Assembly: GCA_963662175.1 (NCBI GenBank)
Contig: OY759214.1
Coordinates: 81,294,037-81,358,036 of the forward strand
DNA length: 64,000 nucleotides
Direction: 5' to 3'
Source of the DNA: Aradus depressus
Taxonomy: Eukaryota; Arthropoda; Insecta; Hemiptera; Aradidae
In this document: positions 34,288-43,754 of the stretch, piece by piece
How positions within the stretch are numbered: the stretch's first letter is position 1
Layout: each line of letters opens with the position of its first letter
Notes under the pieces: generated by a model
What the model saw: the letters and a program-made list of their open reading frames with translations, nothing else
What the model was told of the DNA's origin: nothing
Database searches by the model: none
Position numbers and translations under genes: made by a program

Positions 34288-37200
34288 TTATTCCTCTCCG
34301 CCTCCACCACTTCCAGTAAGTTTCATAATAATGTCTGCGAGGAATATGGCAGCTACCCCCAGTTCTAAAATCAAGAAGATGAGAGCATGCGTCCCGGAGT
34401 TGTCCAATATTGTGATGATAGCAGTTACAATGAATAGAACTATACCGCATCCTTCCCAGACGTACACCTAAGGAACAAAAAAATAATATTTATTATACAT
34501 ATAATAGGCATAATATGATGGCTTAGGGTCACAAGAACGTAACTACATTTTTTTTTTAATTTCTGGTTATTTGACCTATCAACATATTGGGTGAATCCCT
34601 ACTTAGGGTCAAAAGAACGTATATCTATGAACTACTAATTCCAAGTTACAACAAAACTTATCTATAGAATGTAAAACAATGGTCAGTGACACACAAACGT
34701 AGGATGAGATTCGTCTTCGTAAACACAACCCGGTGAATTGAATAATGGAGCCACAGAAACGTATGAGCTAATACGGTTTTGAAGAATGAGTTGGCTGCCC
34801 TGTTTGATATCATGAGCTCACGATACGTTGGCTGCTTGACTCACGTCATCTTGTTATTTAGGTAACTATTATTATTTGTTTACCTCCAAATACGCGTCAT
34901 CATGACTTTGTAATGACTGATTTAATAATTATTTTGGTAATTTGTCTATACAGTTATTGATTTTTATTTTTCTTCTCTGTCTAGTCCCTACTGTCTAAAA
35001 ATAATTTTATCTCAAACCTTGTCTGGGCCTCTTTTTTATAATCAACCATAACAGGATCAACCATTATGTTCTGTCGACTTTATTAATCTATTTATTTTTT
35101 TCTTATTTATATACTCTTTTTTTATATTATTTTTTTAGACATACATATTCTTTTTTATTTATATAGTAGATACTTTTATTGTTTTTTTCTTCATAATTAA
35201 GCTGTTAATTTTATGTTATTTCATGTTAATCTTTTGTATATTTATATATTATTAATTTCTATTTTTCTCCAATGCAGCACCAATTTATTTATTTCATTCT
35301 ACGACGTACTGATACTATATTTCATTGTTAATTTTATTTACTCTGTATGTATTTATTCTTAGAGGACCTCGGTCCCAGAATAATAAAATTTCTTTTCATT
35401 TCATTTCATTTTCATACAGTTAATATAGTGTTATTTAAACTTTAAGGTAAATTGTTTTTAAACTTTAAAGTAATTGTGTGTTATACAATTAGGGCTATAA
35501 ATTACAGATTTAACTAATTGTTTTAAACTATCTTGGCAAAATGATGAAGAGGGAAATTATGAAGTGGGGCTAATAAATAGCCCATTGTCTAGGGTCTCCA
35601 AAGTGGGGTACGCAAAGTGATACTTGGGGGTACGTCAAATAAGTAGGCTCACCATCACTTGCGAGTGTATGATTGTGTATCACGTGAGTGCGAGGTTTTC
35701 TCATTGGTCGCTGTGTCTGGTTTCACGTTCTGGCCGCTCAATGCGCCATTGTACAAGTGGCTAATAGGTCGTGTATTATCATTGAGAGAATTTTATGAAC
35801 TGTACGGAACGTATATAGATAGCGGTGTGTATTATAATAACTATGTTTAGTTGACTCTTAAATGCTATTGATTTTAAGCTCCTCTTAAAATGGATAAATG
35901 ATTATTGCCCGCGAAGAAACCGCGGGGTGAAGGTTATTCTGATAGTGCTTCTACTTCTGGTGCGCAACATGAAAGTAATAGTGTTGATACTGATAATTGT
36001 TCAAGTTCATTAGCAATCATGCCAAAAGATAAAAATATTATATATTATATTATAGGGGGAAAAATATTATATATTATAGGGGGGAACAACTTATAATTAG
36101 TTTCTAATAGAAATAAAAGACGTTGTCTTCCCACTGTTTTATTTATACCAGAACCGGTTTTCGACGCAACAGCGTCATCATCAGTGGTTCATCCACCCAC
36201 ACAGCACAGCGGTTGGAAGATAACTGGCCAGTTATCTTCCAACCGCTGTGCTGTGTGGGTGGATGAACCACTGATGATGACGCTGTTGCGTCGAAAACCG
36301 GTTCTGGTATAAATAAAACAGTGGGAAGACAACGTCTTTTATTTCTATTAGAAATCTCGTCCCACAACATCTTACTATCACATATAATTAGTTTCGTTTT
36401 AGGGGTACGCGATCAAAAAAGTTTGGAGATCGCTGGTCTAAATTGGTTTTATCTACTGAAGATTTTTATACTATTAAATAAATCTACCAGTATGATAGTT
36501 ACCAAGTTATTAGTAGGTCCTGCGTCCAGGATGTACCCGATGACCATGCCGAGGAGGACGACGTTGTAGGCAGGAGGAGTATGATGGAAGAGGGCTTCCT
36601 TATGGATACCATTCATACCACTGCTAAAGTCAGCAACTCCCCACAGCATCACAATCACAAACGTCACAATCTGGCACACAAAACAGATCAGTATATAGGT
36701 AGGAGGAATTCTAGAGCTCCGATGTCTTGGTTTAAAATATGATTTAAAAAAAAAGTCGGTGAATCATTGGCAATGTGCTTCCTGAGAACAAATTAATCAA
36801 TTAACTTTCCGCACTCCCAAGTCAATCGACCGTTTGAGCTAAAAATCAATACTTGACTTAAATAGTGCTTCTGAATCATCTAATGATTGTTGTCATTACA
36901 TGCATTGCATCACAGTTATTGGGATTTATGTGTTAAGCCGCCCCCCCCCCCCCCCCCCCCACTCATTTCCTTCTTCCCTTCGGCTTATTCCGCTGAAAAT
37001 TGATAGATGTCGTTTTTAGAGTGTTGGATACATATATACATTTCGTGTCGATATATTCATTCTATCAGGAGGTATCGTATTCACAAACTCCATGACTCAA
37101 CGCACTCCATCCACCAAATGTGGCCAGACTCAACGCACACCATCTACCAAATGTGGTCAGACTCAAAGCACTCTATCTACCTAATGTGACCATAGTGGCG

Positions 37201-38729
37201 GATACAAGGGGGAGGGGGGGGGGGGGTGTAAAAGCAGAATTACCCCGTCCCCCCCAGCGCTTAAGGATAAAGAAATATGCACGTTAAATTGGGAAAGACG
37301 TCCTAGTAATGCCCGAAGGACCTGTTGCGGCCTTGCGCACAGACTTAATGACGTCATACGTTTAAAGACTCAGACTGTTACTCAAATGTTACTATTATAA
37401 TTATATATATCATTACAGGGCTTTCTTATACTGTCCGAATACATTTTTTGCGTTCTGTGTTGATATAGTAGAAATACTAATGAATAAAATAAAATGATAG
37501 ATAAAACACTTTTTTGAACACTTATATTGTCTAATTCCACAAACACATACTTAAATGTGTACCGGTTTCGGCTTACGCCATCGTCAGCACAATGTTCAAC
37601 AATAATTCAGATATTTGCCAGGCATACATATTTATATTAACCTAAGAGTACCCGAGGTGAAAGGGTCCCCTTCCTCTGGTAAAACCAGGGGGGTGGAAGT
37701 CTATATTCTAACTGTAATAGCTAACTGTGCACTTCTTTGAAAACCAAGAAAATTAAATTAAAATAGAACTAAAAACTAACATTACTAGAAAACAATTAAA
37801 CAACAATTATTGTTGAACATTGTGCTGACGATGGCGTAAGCCGAAACCGGTACACATTTAAGTACATATATGTTTGTGGAATTAGATAATATAAGTGTTC
37901 AAAAACGTGTTTTATCTATCACTTTCTTATAGTACCGTATATGTTTTTACTGACCAATTTTCCACCCCTTCCCCTTCTCAAAATCATTTCATACTGGCCT
38001 TACTACGTGTATGAAAGTAGTGTGTTGGCATCAGAGGCATATCTTTCTTTCATTGTACAGCGAGTGACTTCCTGTTATTTTCAAAGGTATTTTGTCACAA
38101 GTATATGCATGTCCTTGTAGCAATATGTTCCTTGCTACCTAAAATACAAGCTCCTAAAATTAATTGGTATTTTTTTACCATATAGTTCCTGGAGCGACAG
38201 ATAGGAGCTGTAACTGATTTTCAGGACCACAATTTTGCTCCGAGTCTCGTATTTTTTCCTAACCTTATCTCTGTATGGGCGAGTTCCAATATCCAGGCTC
38301 ACCGGTTACACTAGAAGCGGGAAAGTTGAATTTGGAAAAGTGAAAGGAAAAAATAGGCAGTATTTACTATTATATTTACCATATTTATTGTTTTTGTTAT
38401 ATAACACAAAAATTGCTGAATTTTGAGGTATTTTCATGAATACATTATTATTTTTATTTATATAATCAATTTCCTATTCTGTACATATTCCCTTTCCCAG
38501 CTAGTCAGTTCATTTGTTATTATCTATCATTTATTATTCGTCCAGCGATCAGCAAAATTAACATTTTAAATATCTTTGGTATGTATAATGTATCAACCGT
38601 TGGAAATTCCTAAATAAATTATATAAAAATGTAAAAATTAACGACAAGAAAAAAATAAAAATATCTTACCCAGGCAATGATCTTAAGGATAAAGTTGACA
38701 TTTGTGAACAAATCTTTTATCTTGCCCAT
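34288..38729 (-). CDS. Small four-helix membrane protein, tandem copy B (135 aa)
   Basis: Exons 38670-38729, 36503-36670 and 34288-34467 are all phase 0. Exons 1 and 2 have the same lengths as in copy A; exon 3 is three codons shorter. The protein starts MGKIKDLFTNVNFILKIIAW and ends LTGSGGGGEE. Four hydrophobic helices occupy the same positions as in copy A, and YNVVLLGMVIGYILDAGPTN in exon 2 is almost identical to it. Exon 2 keeps WGV-DF-SGM but differs in the following loop (NGIHKEALFHHTPP). Introns are longer (about 2.0 kb each) because they carry the palindromic ribozyme element (intron 2) and the fold-back element (intron 1). Function is unknown. Both copies have intact frames and splice sites, so both are probably expressed. 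Confidence 0.85.
36147..36188 (-). ncRNA. Hammerhead ribozyme-like motif
   Basis: Minus-strand mirror of the motif at 36267-36308, identical base for base. Confidence 0.7.
36267..36308 (+). ncRNA. Hammerhead ribozyme-like motif
   Basis: ACCA (stem I), core CTGATGA, one unpaired T, stem II GACGC/GCGTC closed by loop TGTT, GAA, stem III AACC/GGTT, C as cleavage-site base (36304), then TGGT pairing with ACCA. All helices are perfect. Confidence 0.75.
36765..37080 (-). repeat. Dispersed ~0.5-kb repeat with poly-C expansion
   Basis: The sequence tcggtgaatcattggcaatg and taattgattaatttg-type blocks are in minus orientation. A C-run at about 36942-36960 occupies the place where other copies read cccccaatccccc. 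The palindromic end is missing. Confidence 0.65.
37092..37187. repeat. 36-bp tandem repeat, about 2.7 units
   Basis: Unit gactcaacgcactccatcc, then accaaatgtggcca, with a few changes per copy. Confidence 0.8.
37556..37591 (-). ncRNA. Hammerhead ribozyme-like motif
   Basis: Identical to the plus-strand motif at 37821-37856 but on the opposite strand. Confidence 0.7.
37821..37856 (+). ncRNA. Hammerhead ribozyme-like motif
   Basis: TGTG (stem I), core CTGACGA, one unpaired T, stem II GGC/GCC with a GTAA tetraloop, GAA, stem III ACC/GGT without a loop, A (37852), then CACA pairing with TGTG. The absence of a stem III loop suggests action as a dimer. Confidence 0.75.
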
Positions 38730-39075
38730 TCCAAAAGATTTTTCCCAAAAAATTAATCAAATTCACATTCGATTTAGAGCAAAATGAAATCGAAACAGAA
38801 AAAATGATCACTTATAAAAACACTAGAACTTAAAAATAAAACGTTACTTCAAACATAACTTCAACTATAAAACTAATTCCATCTTAGCATATGATAAAAT
38901 AAATTCATACAACAGAATTTAATTATTCTAGTATTCTGAATCGTCATGGAAATCATATGAGACTTCATGGGATTGAATTGAACATGGGTCGAAAATTAAA
39001 ACAGTTTTCTAAAAGCTGAGCGGGCTCATTACGAATATCGGATTCAAATCCGGAAGCAGCCGAATTTTTATTTAT
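38730..39075 (-). promoter_or_regulatory. Conserved upstream block of tetraspan B
   Basis: It is homologous to 30741-31090 and includes the box-B-like tcggattcaaatccgg near 39040. Homology fades beyond about 39075, which marks one edge of the duplication. Confidence 0.6.
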
Positions 39076-39447
39076 TTTTTCGCATCAGAAAAAAAAACGG
39101 CAGGTGGTTTTATACAGTCTTTTTATTTCATTTTCAATTAATTATTTAAATAATATCAAACTATTTGATTACCCATGAACATAGTACTCTGCAATTATCA
39201 TTACTCACCCGACAAATAAAAATAAAATCGAAATATATATTAATTTTCCCATACGAAAAATAATTTAGTTAATATTAGAATAGAAGTTGAGTTTTTTTAT
39301 GTTTTAGAATATGTCAGGATTTCTCTTTTTCTAAGGTAAAGAAGACAGAAAAATATCTGACTCCATTTAAAATGAGAAAGTTGAGTTCAAAATCCACTAC
39401 ACCTAATACTTGAAGAAAAATTACTAGGCAAAAATTAAGAAGTACAA

Positions 39448-39450
<3 letters not shown>

Positions 39451-39518
<68 letters not shown>
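39451..39518 (-). other. Poly(A) tail of the LINE (poly-T on plus strand)
   Basis: 68 uninterrupted T on the plus strand, directly after the 3' UTR end ATAAGGCCAAAAGG (minus strand). Confidence 0.9.
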
Positions 39519-39687
39519 CCTTTTGGCCTTATGATCAATGCATATCAGCCAAGGCACTAATGAGGTACAAATTTGGCAAGGATGGATTAAATAAGTTAAT
39601 TTAGACATTTTGCAAGAGGGGGGACTGAAAAGAAGGGACTAAATAATTTTACAAGTGAAGATGTAGTTAGCATTAAATTTGGAGTAA

Positions 39688-42600
39688 CTATAAAACTATA
39701 CTATTTGCGGAAATAAAACTAAAAAGAGCGTCTAGGATCTCAATATTTTTAACTCTACTAATTATTAATCTGATATCGGTTGGTAGAGGGACACGATGGG
39801 ATATTAAGGTATGAAATAGCTGGTCTCTGTGGAGGGCAGTTAGTGGACAAGCTAACAAGACATGATTGGAGTCAGCTGGAGTGAGTCCGTCGCAGCTACA
39901 AAAAGGATGATCTAAAATTTTGATTTTATGAAGGTGGAATGGTAATCGGTTGTGGTTGAGTCTAAGGCGGCAAATGGAAGTGAAGAAGTGTCTGGTTCGA
40001 TTATGGTGGTGGAACCATGGCTGGGAAGGGATAGAAGGCTGGATCCTGGTGAAGAAGCTCCCCTTCATGTTCTTCATTGCGTCGTATTCTTTCTGCCATA
40101 GCAGCATCGATGCTCCTTTGATGTGTGAATTGATGTCTGAGGTTGTCAAGAGGTCCATGAGACTCCCTGACTCGGCCGCCTCCTTGGCCAGCCTGTCAAC
40201 TAGATCGTTGTACTTGTTGCCACTGTGACCCTTGATCCACATCAGATATACGGTAGTGTTGGTCTTGGACAGAGAGATCAGTAGCTGAATGATTTCAAAC
40301 AAAAGAGGATTGTCGATCTTCAAGGGGTTTCTGAGAGCTGTTAAAACGCTGAGACTGTCGGATAGTATAATGGCATGCTCCAAAGGTCGGCTGTGGAGAT
40401 ACTTGAGCGCCTCTCTAATGGCAAGACTCTCGGCTGAAAATATTGTAGAAATGCGATTTAATTGGATTTGCCTTGAATATTTATTGTGGGGGTCCAGAAA
40501 AGCAGCTCCAACTCCTCTCTGGGATTTAGAACCATCGGCGTAAATGGTAGTAACAACAGGGGTAAATCCCGCTTCAAAACAGTTCTGAACGAACTCAGGG
40601 TATGGAGTCAAATCACTTTGGTCTGTTATAACATTAGCTTTATGAAGACGGCTCTCCCATGAATATGAAACACTTGTATCCTTGCTGGAGATATGACTTC
40701 CCAGAGTCAGATGTTTAAGTCGCACCAACTGTTGGATTAGGATGGGAGGACGTTTGTGTTGCCAGGTAGGTGATGTATTGACCAGATAAGTCAGTTGGTC
40801 TAGAGAAGGGATCACTGGAGCATTTGGTTTATTTAGGCGTTTGGATAAAAATTTACCTGCCAACAGATTTCGTCTCAGATGTAACGGCATCACCTTAGCC
40901 TCTGCCAGTAAAGTATTAGTTGGAGTGGACAGCAGAGCACCGAGGCAGCATCTTATAGCTTTAAACTGAAGTCTATCCAAGCGGGCTAAATGTGTCTTTG
41001 CTGCATCTCCGTAAAACATACTGCCGTAGTCTATTCGGGACAGGACTAAGGCTCTGTATAACATAATACAAATGCTGGGGTGAGAGCCGTATTTGATTTT
41101 CGAGACACATCGTAGTATGTTTAAAGCCTTCTCGCACTTCTCCTCCAAGTAGAGAATATGTTGTCTCCACAAGAGCTTACGATCAATAATTACTCCGAGG
41201 AATTTGCAAGAGAGAGAGGATCTTATTTTGTAACACCCAAGTTTTAAAACATCTGGGAAGTCTATTTTTCTACGACGAGTTAATAGCATGGCAGTACTTT
41301 TTTCTTCAGATAAGGAAAAACCCATTGTCTTGTTCCACTGAGAAAGCAGCTCAAATGTTGGCTCGAGTTCATTGATGGCTCCATCTACAGTTTTGTGGGA
41401 AGTGTATATTGTTATGTCATCTGCAAATTGTGATATTTTGACAGTTGGAGATGAAAGTTTCTGCAGAGAGGATGAGTAAAGTGAAAAGAGAAGAGGGCTG
41501 AGGACGGCACCCTGAGGGAGGCCGAGATGAACACAGCGTGGACCGTGAAGTTCATTGTTTAACTGAATGTAAAGAGTCCTCTTTTTTACAAGGTTTATAG
41601 AAGATTGAATTATTCTTCCAGGTATACCCATTTGCAGCATGATCTCTTTCAGAATGTTAATATTCACACAATTATATGCATTTGTAAGATCCAGGAATAC
41701 TGCTAATGTTAGTTTACTCTCTGAGAAAGAGCTGTATGTATCGGAGACCAAAGTAGAGATATTGTCGAAAGTGTTATGAGATTTCCTGTAACCGTGCTGG
41801 AAGTCGGGAAGCAAATTATTCTTTTCAGTCCACCACTCAAGTCTGGCTTTAATCAGTCTTTCGTATGTTTTAAGGAAGCAGGAGGATAAAGATATATGTC
41901 TATATGAAGAGGGCTCATCAGCAGGTTTCCCTGGTTTTAAGATGGGGATGATCACTTGAATCGCCCACTCCGGAGTTTCCTTACCATGCATCCAAATATA
42001 ATTAAATATACGAAGGAGGCAGTGCTTGGCAATAGTTGGTAGATGATAAATCATAGGGTAATGGATGCGATCGTATCCAGGAGCAGTGTTGGAGTTAGAT
42101 TTGATGGCAGCTTCTAGCTCATCCATGGTGAATGGGCCATTAAATTCCACTTCTTCGTCGATGGCTATGTTACTGCATATAATGTTCTCAGCAACAGACG
42201 GTGGAGCCTGAAGATCTATAAAGTCTTCAAGCCATTGAGTGTTAGATGAAGGGCGTGAGATGGCAGAACCTTTCATTTGTCGGATTTTCTTCCAAACCCA
42301 TCCAATATCTGATTCTCTGCTCAAAGAATTGCAGAACCGAACCCAACTTTCTCTCTTTTTTTCCTTGAAAAATTTCCTACAGACAGCTGTGGCTTTCTGA
42401 ACTGCCAGGTAATTGTTCATGGTCGGTTGTGCTTTATATTTCCAAAAAGTGTTTTGTTTTTTTTCCCACTCATGTTGACAGCTGTCATCCCACCAATGCT
42501 TGGGGACGCGTTTCGTGTTTCTTTGGGGTATTGTAGAACTCAATTTCTGAAGTGGAATGCTTTTGCTAGCTGCTCGATTGATGATATCAACTAGATCCTG

Positions 42601-43440
42601 ATAACATGCAGGAGAACTAGATTGAACAAGGAATTCGATATTTTGTGTGTAACCATTCCAATCCGCCTTGTTGATGAGCCAGCGTTGTAGAGGAAGAGAT
42701 GGGTTGTCGATCCGAGCCGAATCTATCTGCAGATGAACGAGGAGGGCGAAGTGATCAGAGCCAATATGGTCGGGGAGGATGGACCAAGAACAAGATGGAG
42801 CCAGACTAGCTGAGAGAAGGGAGAGGTCAGGGGCTGAGGGCTGCCGACCTGGTCTAGTTATAAGGGTGGGGGAGCCGTCGTTAAGAAAACACAAGTTGTA
42901 CTGATCCATGAGGTGGAGCAGTGTTGCCCCAGCTGCATCGTTATATGAACATCCCCAGGCGCGGTGATGGCCATTTAAGTCTCCAGCTATGAAGGCCGGC
43001 TGAGAAAGCTGGTTGAGGAGGCTGCACCAATCGGACACACTCAGAGACTGGTTTGGCTTGACATAAATCGAGGCTATTGTTAACCATCCTCTAGGAAGCA
43101 GAGCTTTTATGGCGGAGATCTGAAGGATGTCTTCAAAGGGATTGGAAATTGGTATAAGGACAAAAGAGATACTCTTATGGAGAAGAACGGCGCTGCCTCC
43201 ATAGCCGTCCTGTCTGTCGTTGGAGATAAGTTCGTAGTCAGATATCTTGAACCCATGGTTAGGCGTCAACCATGTCTCAGATAATATTGCTACATCGATT
43301 CGCTCTCTGCAAAGAATGAGTTCAAGAGAGTTCCTGTTAGAGGAGAATGAGCGGATATTCCACTGTAGAATACGCATAGAGGAATTCGAAGCAAGATCTG
43401 TAGAATGAGAACTACAAGAATAATTCTTATAGTTATTCAT
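39688..43440 (-). CDS. LINE ORF2: endonuclease, reverse transcriptase, RNase H (1250 aa)
   Basis: The uninterrupted ORF encodes target-primed reverse transcription. Apurinic-type endonuclease, residues about 20-230: QWNIRSF, SETWLTP, AGDLNGHHRAWGC (near 152), GSDHFAL. Reverse transcriptase, about 480-730: ILKPGKP, YRHISLSSC (near 512), FLDLTNAYN (near 580, catalytic Asp), GLPQGAVLSPLLF (near 638), FADDITIYT (near 671, catalytic Asp pair). RNase H, about 960-1090: YADGSKSQRGVGAAF, FSAESLAIREAL, LSDSLSVL, WIKGHSGNKYNDLVDRLAKEA, so the acidic residues are all present. The tail has CSCDG...NHVLLACP, a metal-binding-like pattern. YRHISL in place of the usual YRPISL is a minor deviation. The RNase H domain argues for the I group rather than RTE or CR1. 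Confidence 0.95.
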   Translation of the reverse strand: MNNYKNYSCSSHSTDLASNSSMRILQWNIRSFSSNRNSLELILCRERIDVAILSETWLTPNHGFKISDYELISNDRQDGYGGSAVLLHKSISFVLIPISNPFEDILQISAIKALLPRGWLTIASIYVKPNQSLSVSDWCSLLNQLSQPAFIAGDLNGHHRAWGCSYNDAAGATLLHLMDQYNLCFLNDGSPTLITRPGRQPSAPDLSLLSASLAPSCSWSILPDHIGSDHFALLVHLQIDSARIDNPSLPLQRWLINKADWNGYTQNIEFLVQSSSPACYQDLVDIINRAASKSIPLQKLSSTIPQRNTKRVPKHWWDDSCQHEWEKKQNTFWKYKAQPTMNNYLAVQKATAVCRKFFKEKKRESWVRFCNSLSRESDIGWVWKKIRQMKGSAISRPSSNTQWLEDFIDLQAPPSVAENIICSNIAIDEEVEFNGPFTMDELEAAIKSNSNTAPGYDRIHYPMIYHLPTIAKHCLLRIFNYIWMHGKETPEWAIQVIIPILKPGKPADEPSSYRHISLSSCFLKTYERLIKARLEWWTEKNNLLPDFQHGYRKSHNTFDNISTLVSDTYSSFSESKLTLAVFLDLTNAYNCVNINILKEIMLQMGIPGRIIQSSINLVKKRTLYIQLNNELHGPRCVHLGLPQGAVLSPLLFSLYSSSLQKLSSPTVKISQFADDITIYTSHKTVDGAINELEPTFELLSQWNKTMGFSLSEEKSTAMLLTRRRKIDFPDVLKLGCYKIRSSLSCKFLGVIIDRKLLWRQHILYLEEKCEKALNILRCVSKIKYGSHPSICIMLYRALVLSRIDYGSMFYGDAAKTHLARLDRLQFKAIRCCLGALLSTPTNTLLAEAKVMPLHLRRNLLAGKFLSKRLNKPNAPVIPSLDQLTYLVNTSPTWQHKRPPILIQQLVRLKHLTLGSHISSKDTSVSYSWESRLHKANVITDQSDLTPYPEFVQNCFEAGFTPVVTTIYADGSKSQRGVGAAFLDPHNKYSRQIQLNRISTIFSAESLAIREALKYLHSRPLEHAIILSDSLSVLTALRNPLKIDNPLLFEIIQLLISLSKTNTTVYLMWIKGHSGNKYNDLVDRLAKEAAESGSLMDLLTTSDINSHIKGASMLLWQKEYDAMKNMKGSFFTRIQPSIPSQPWFHHHNRTRHFFTSICRLRLNHNRLPFHLHKIKILDHPFCSCDGLTPADSNHVLLACPLTALHRDQLFHTLISHRVPLPTDIRLIISRVKNIEILDALFSFISANSIVL

Positions 43441-43754
43441 GGAAATATACAGGATTATAATTTATGATAGAATAAAGGTAAAAAAAAGCCTCTACACTGA
43501 AAATTAGATAATAGAAAAAACTTAATAAATATCCACATTGTCGGGCAAGAGAAATATAAAGCCGACCTGAAGAAAAGTCGCCAAGGAACATTGACAAAAA
43601 ATTATTACAAATTAATACATCAAAGTGTTCCGGACTGAATAATAGAGAAAAATAAATAAATAACATAGAGAAATAAAACAAATAGAAAAACAATTGACTT
43701 TGAACTAGATAGAAAATGTTTGAGCAGACTATTTGCAAAAAGATTATAAGAGAT
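43441..43754 (-). other. Spacer between LINE ORF1 and ORF2
   Basis: An open frame (43433-43795) spans the gap, overlapping both ORFs. It is hydrophobic and AT-rich, resembles no protein, and is probably chance. The spacer may hold signals for ORF2 reinitiation. Confidence 0.5.

Larger units (their letters stand above)
36101..36354. mobile_element. 254-bp perfect palindrome with two hammerhead motifs
   Basis: Arms of 127 bp without spacer meet at 36227/36228 (aactggccagtt). Outer ends read tttctaatagaaataaaaga and its complement. Each arm holds one complete hammerhead-like motif. It sits in intron 2 of tetraspan B. Confidence 0.9.
37485..37925. mobile_element. Fold-back element with two inverted hammerhead motifs
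   Basis: Arms 37492-37610 and 37803-37922 are inverted copies (attgtctaattccacaaac outside; gttgaacattgtgctgacg inside) separated by about 190 bp of unrelated sequence. It lies in intron 1 of tetraspan B. No ORF. Confidence 0.8.

Noticed and set aside
34190..34471. Short ORFs on both strands over tetraspan B exon 3
   Set aside because: Wrong-frame shadows; the supported frame is 34467 to 34288 on the minus strand.
39314..39538. Poly-Lys ORF
   Set aside because: It reads through the LINE poly(A) tail and 3' UTR.
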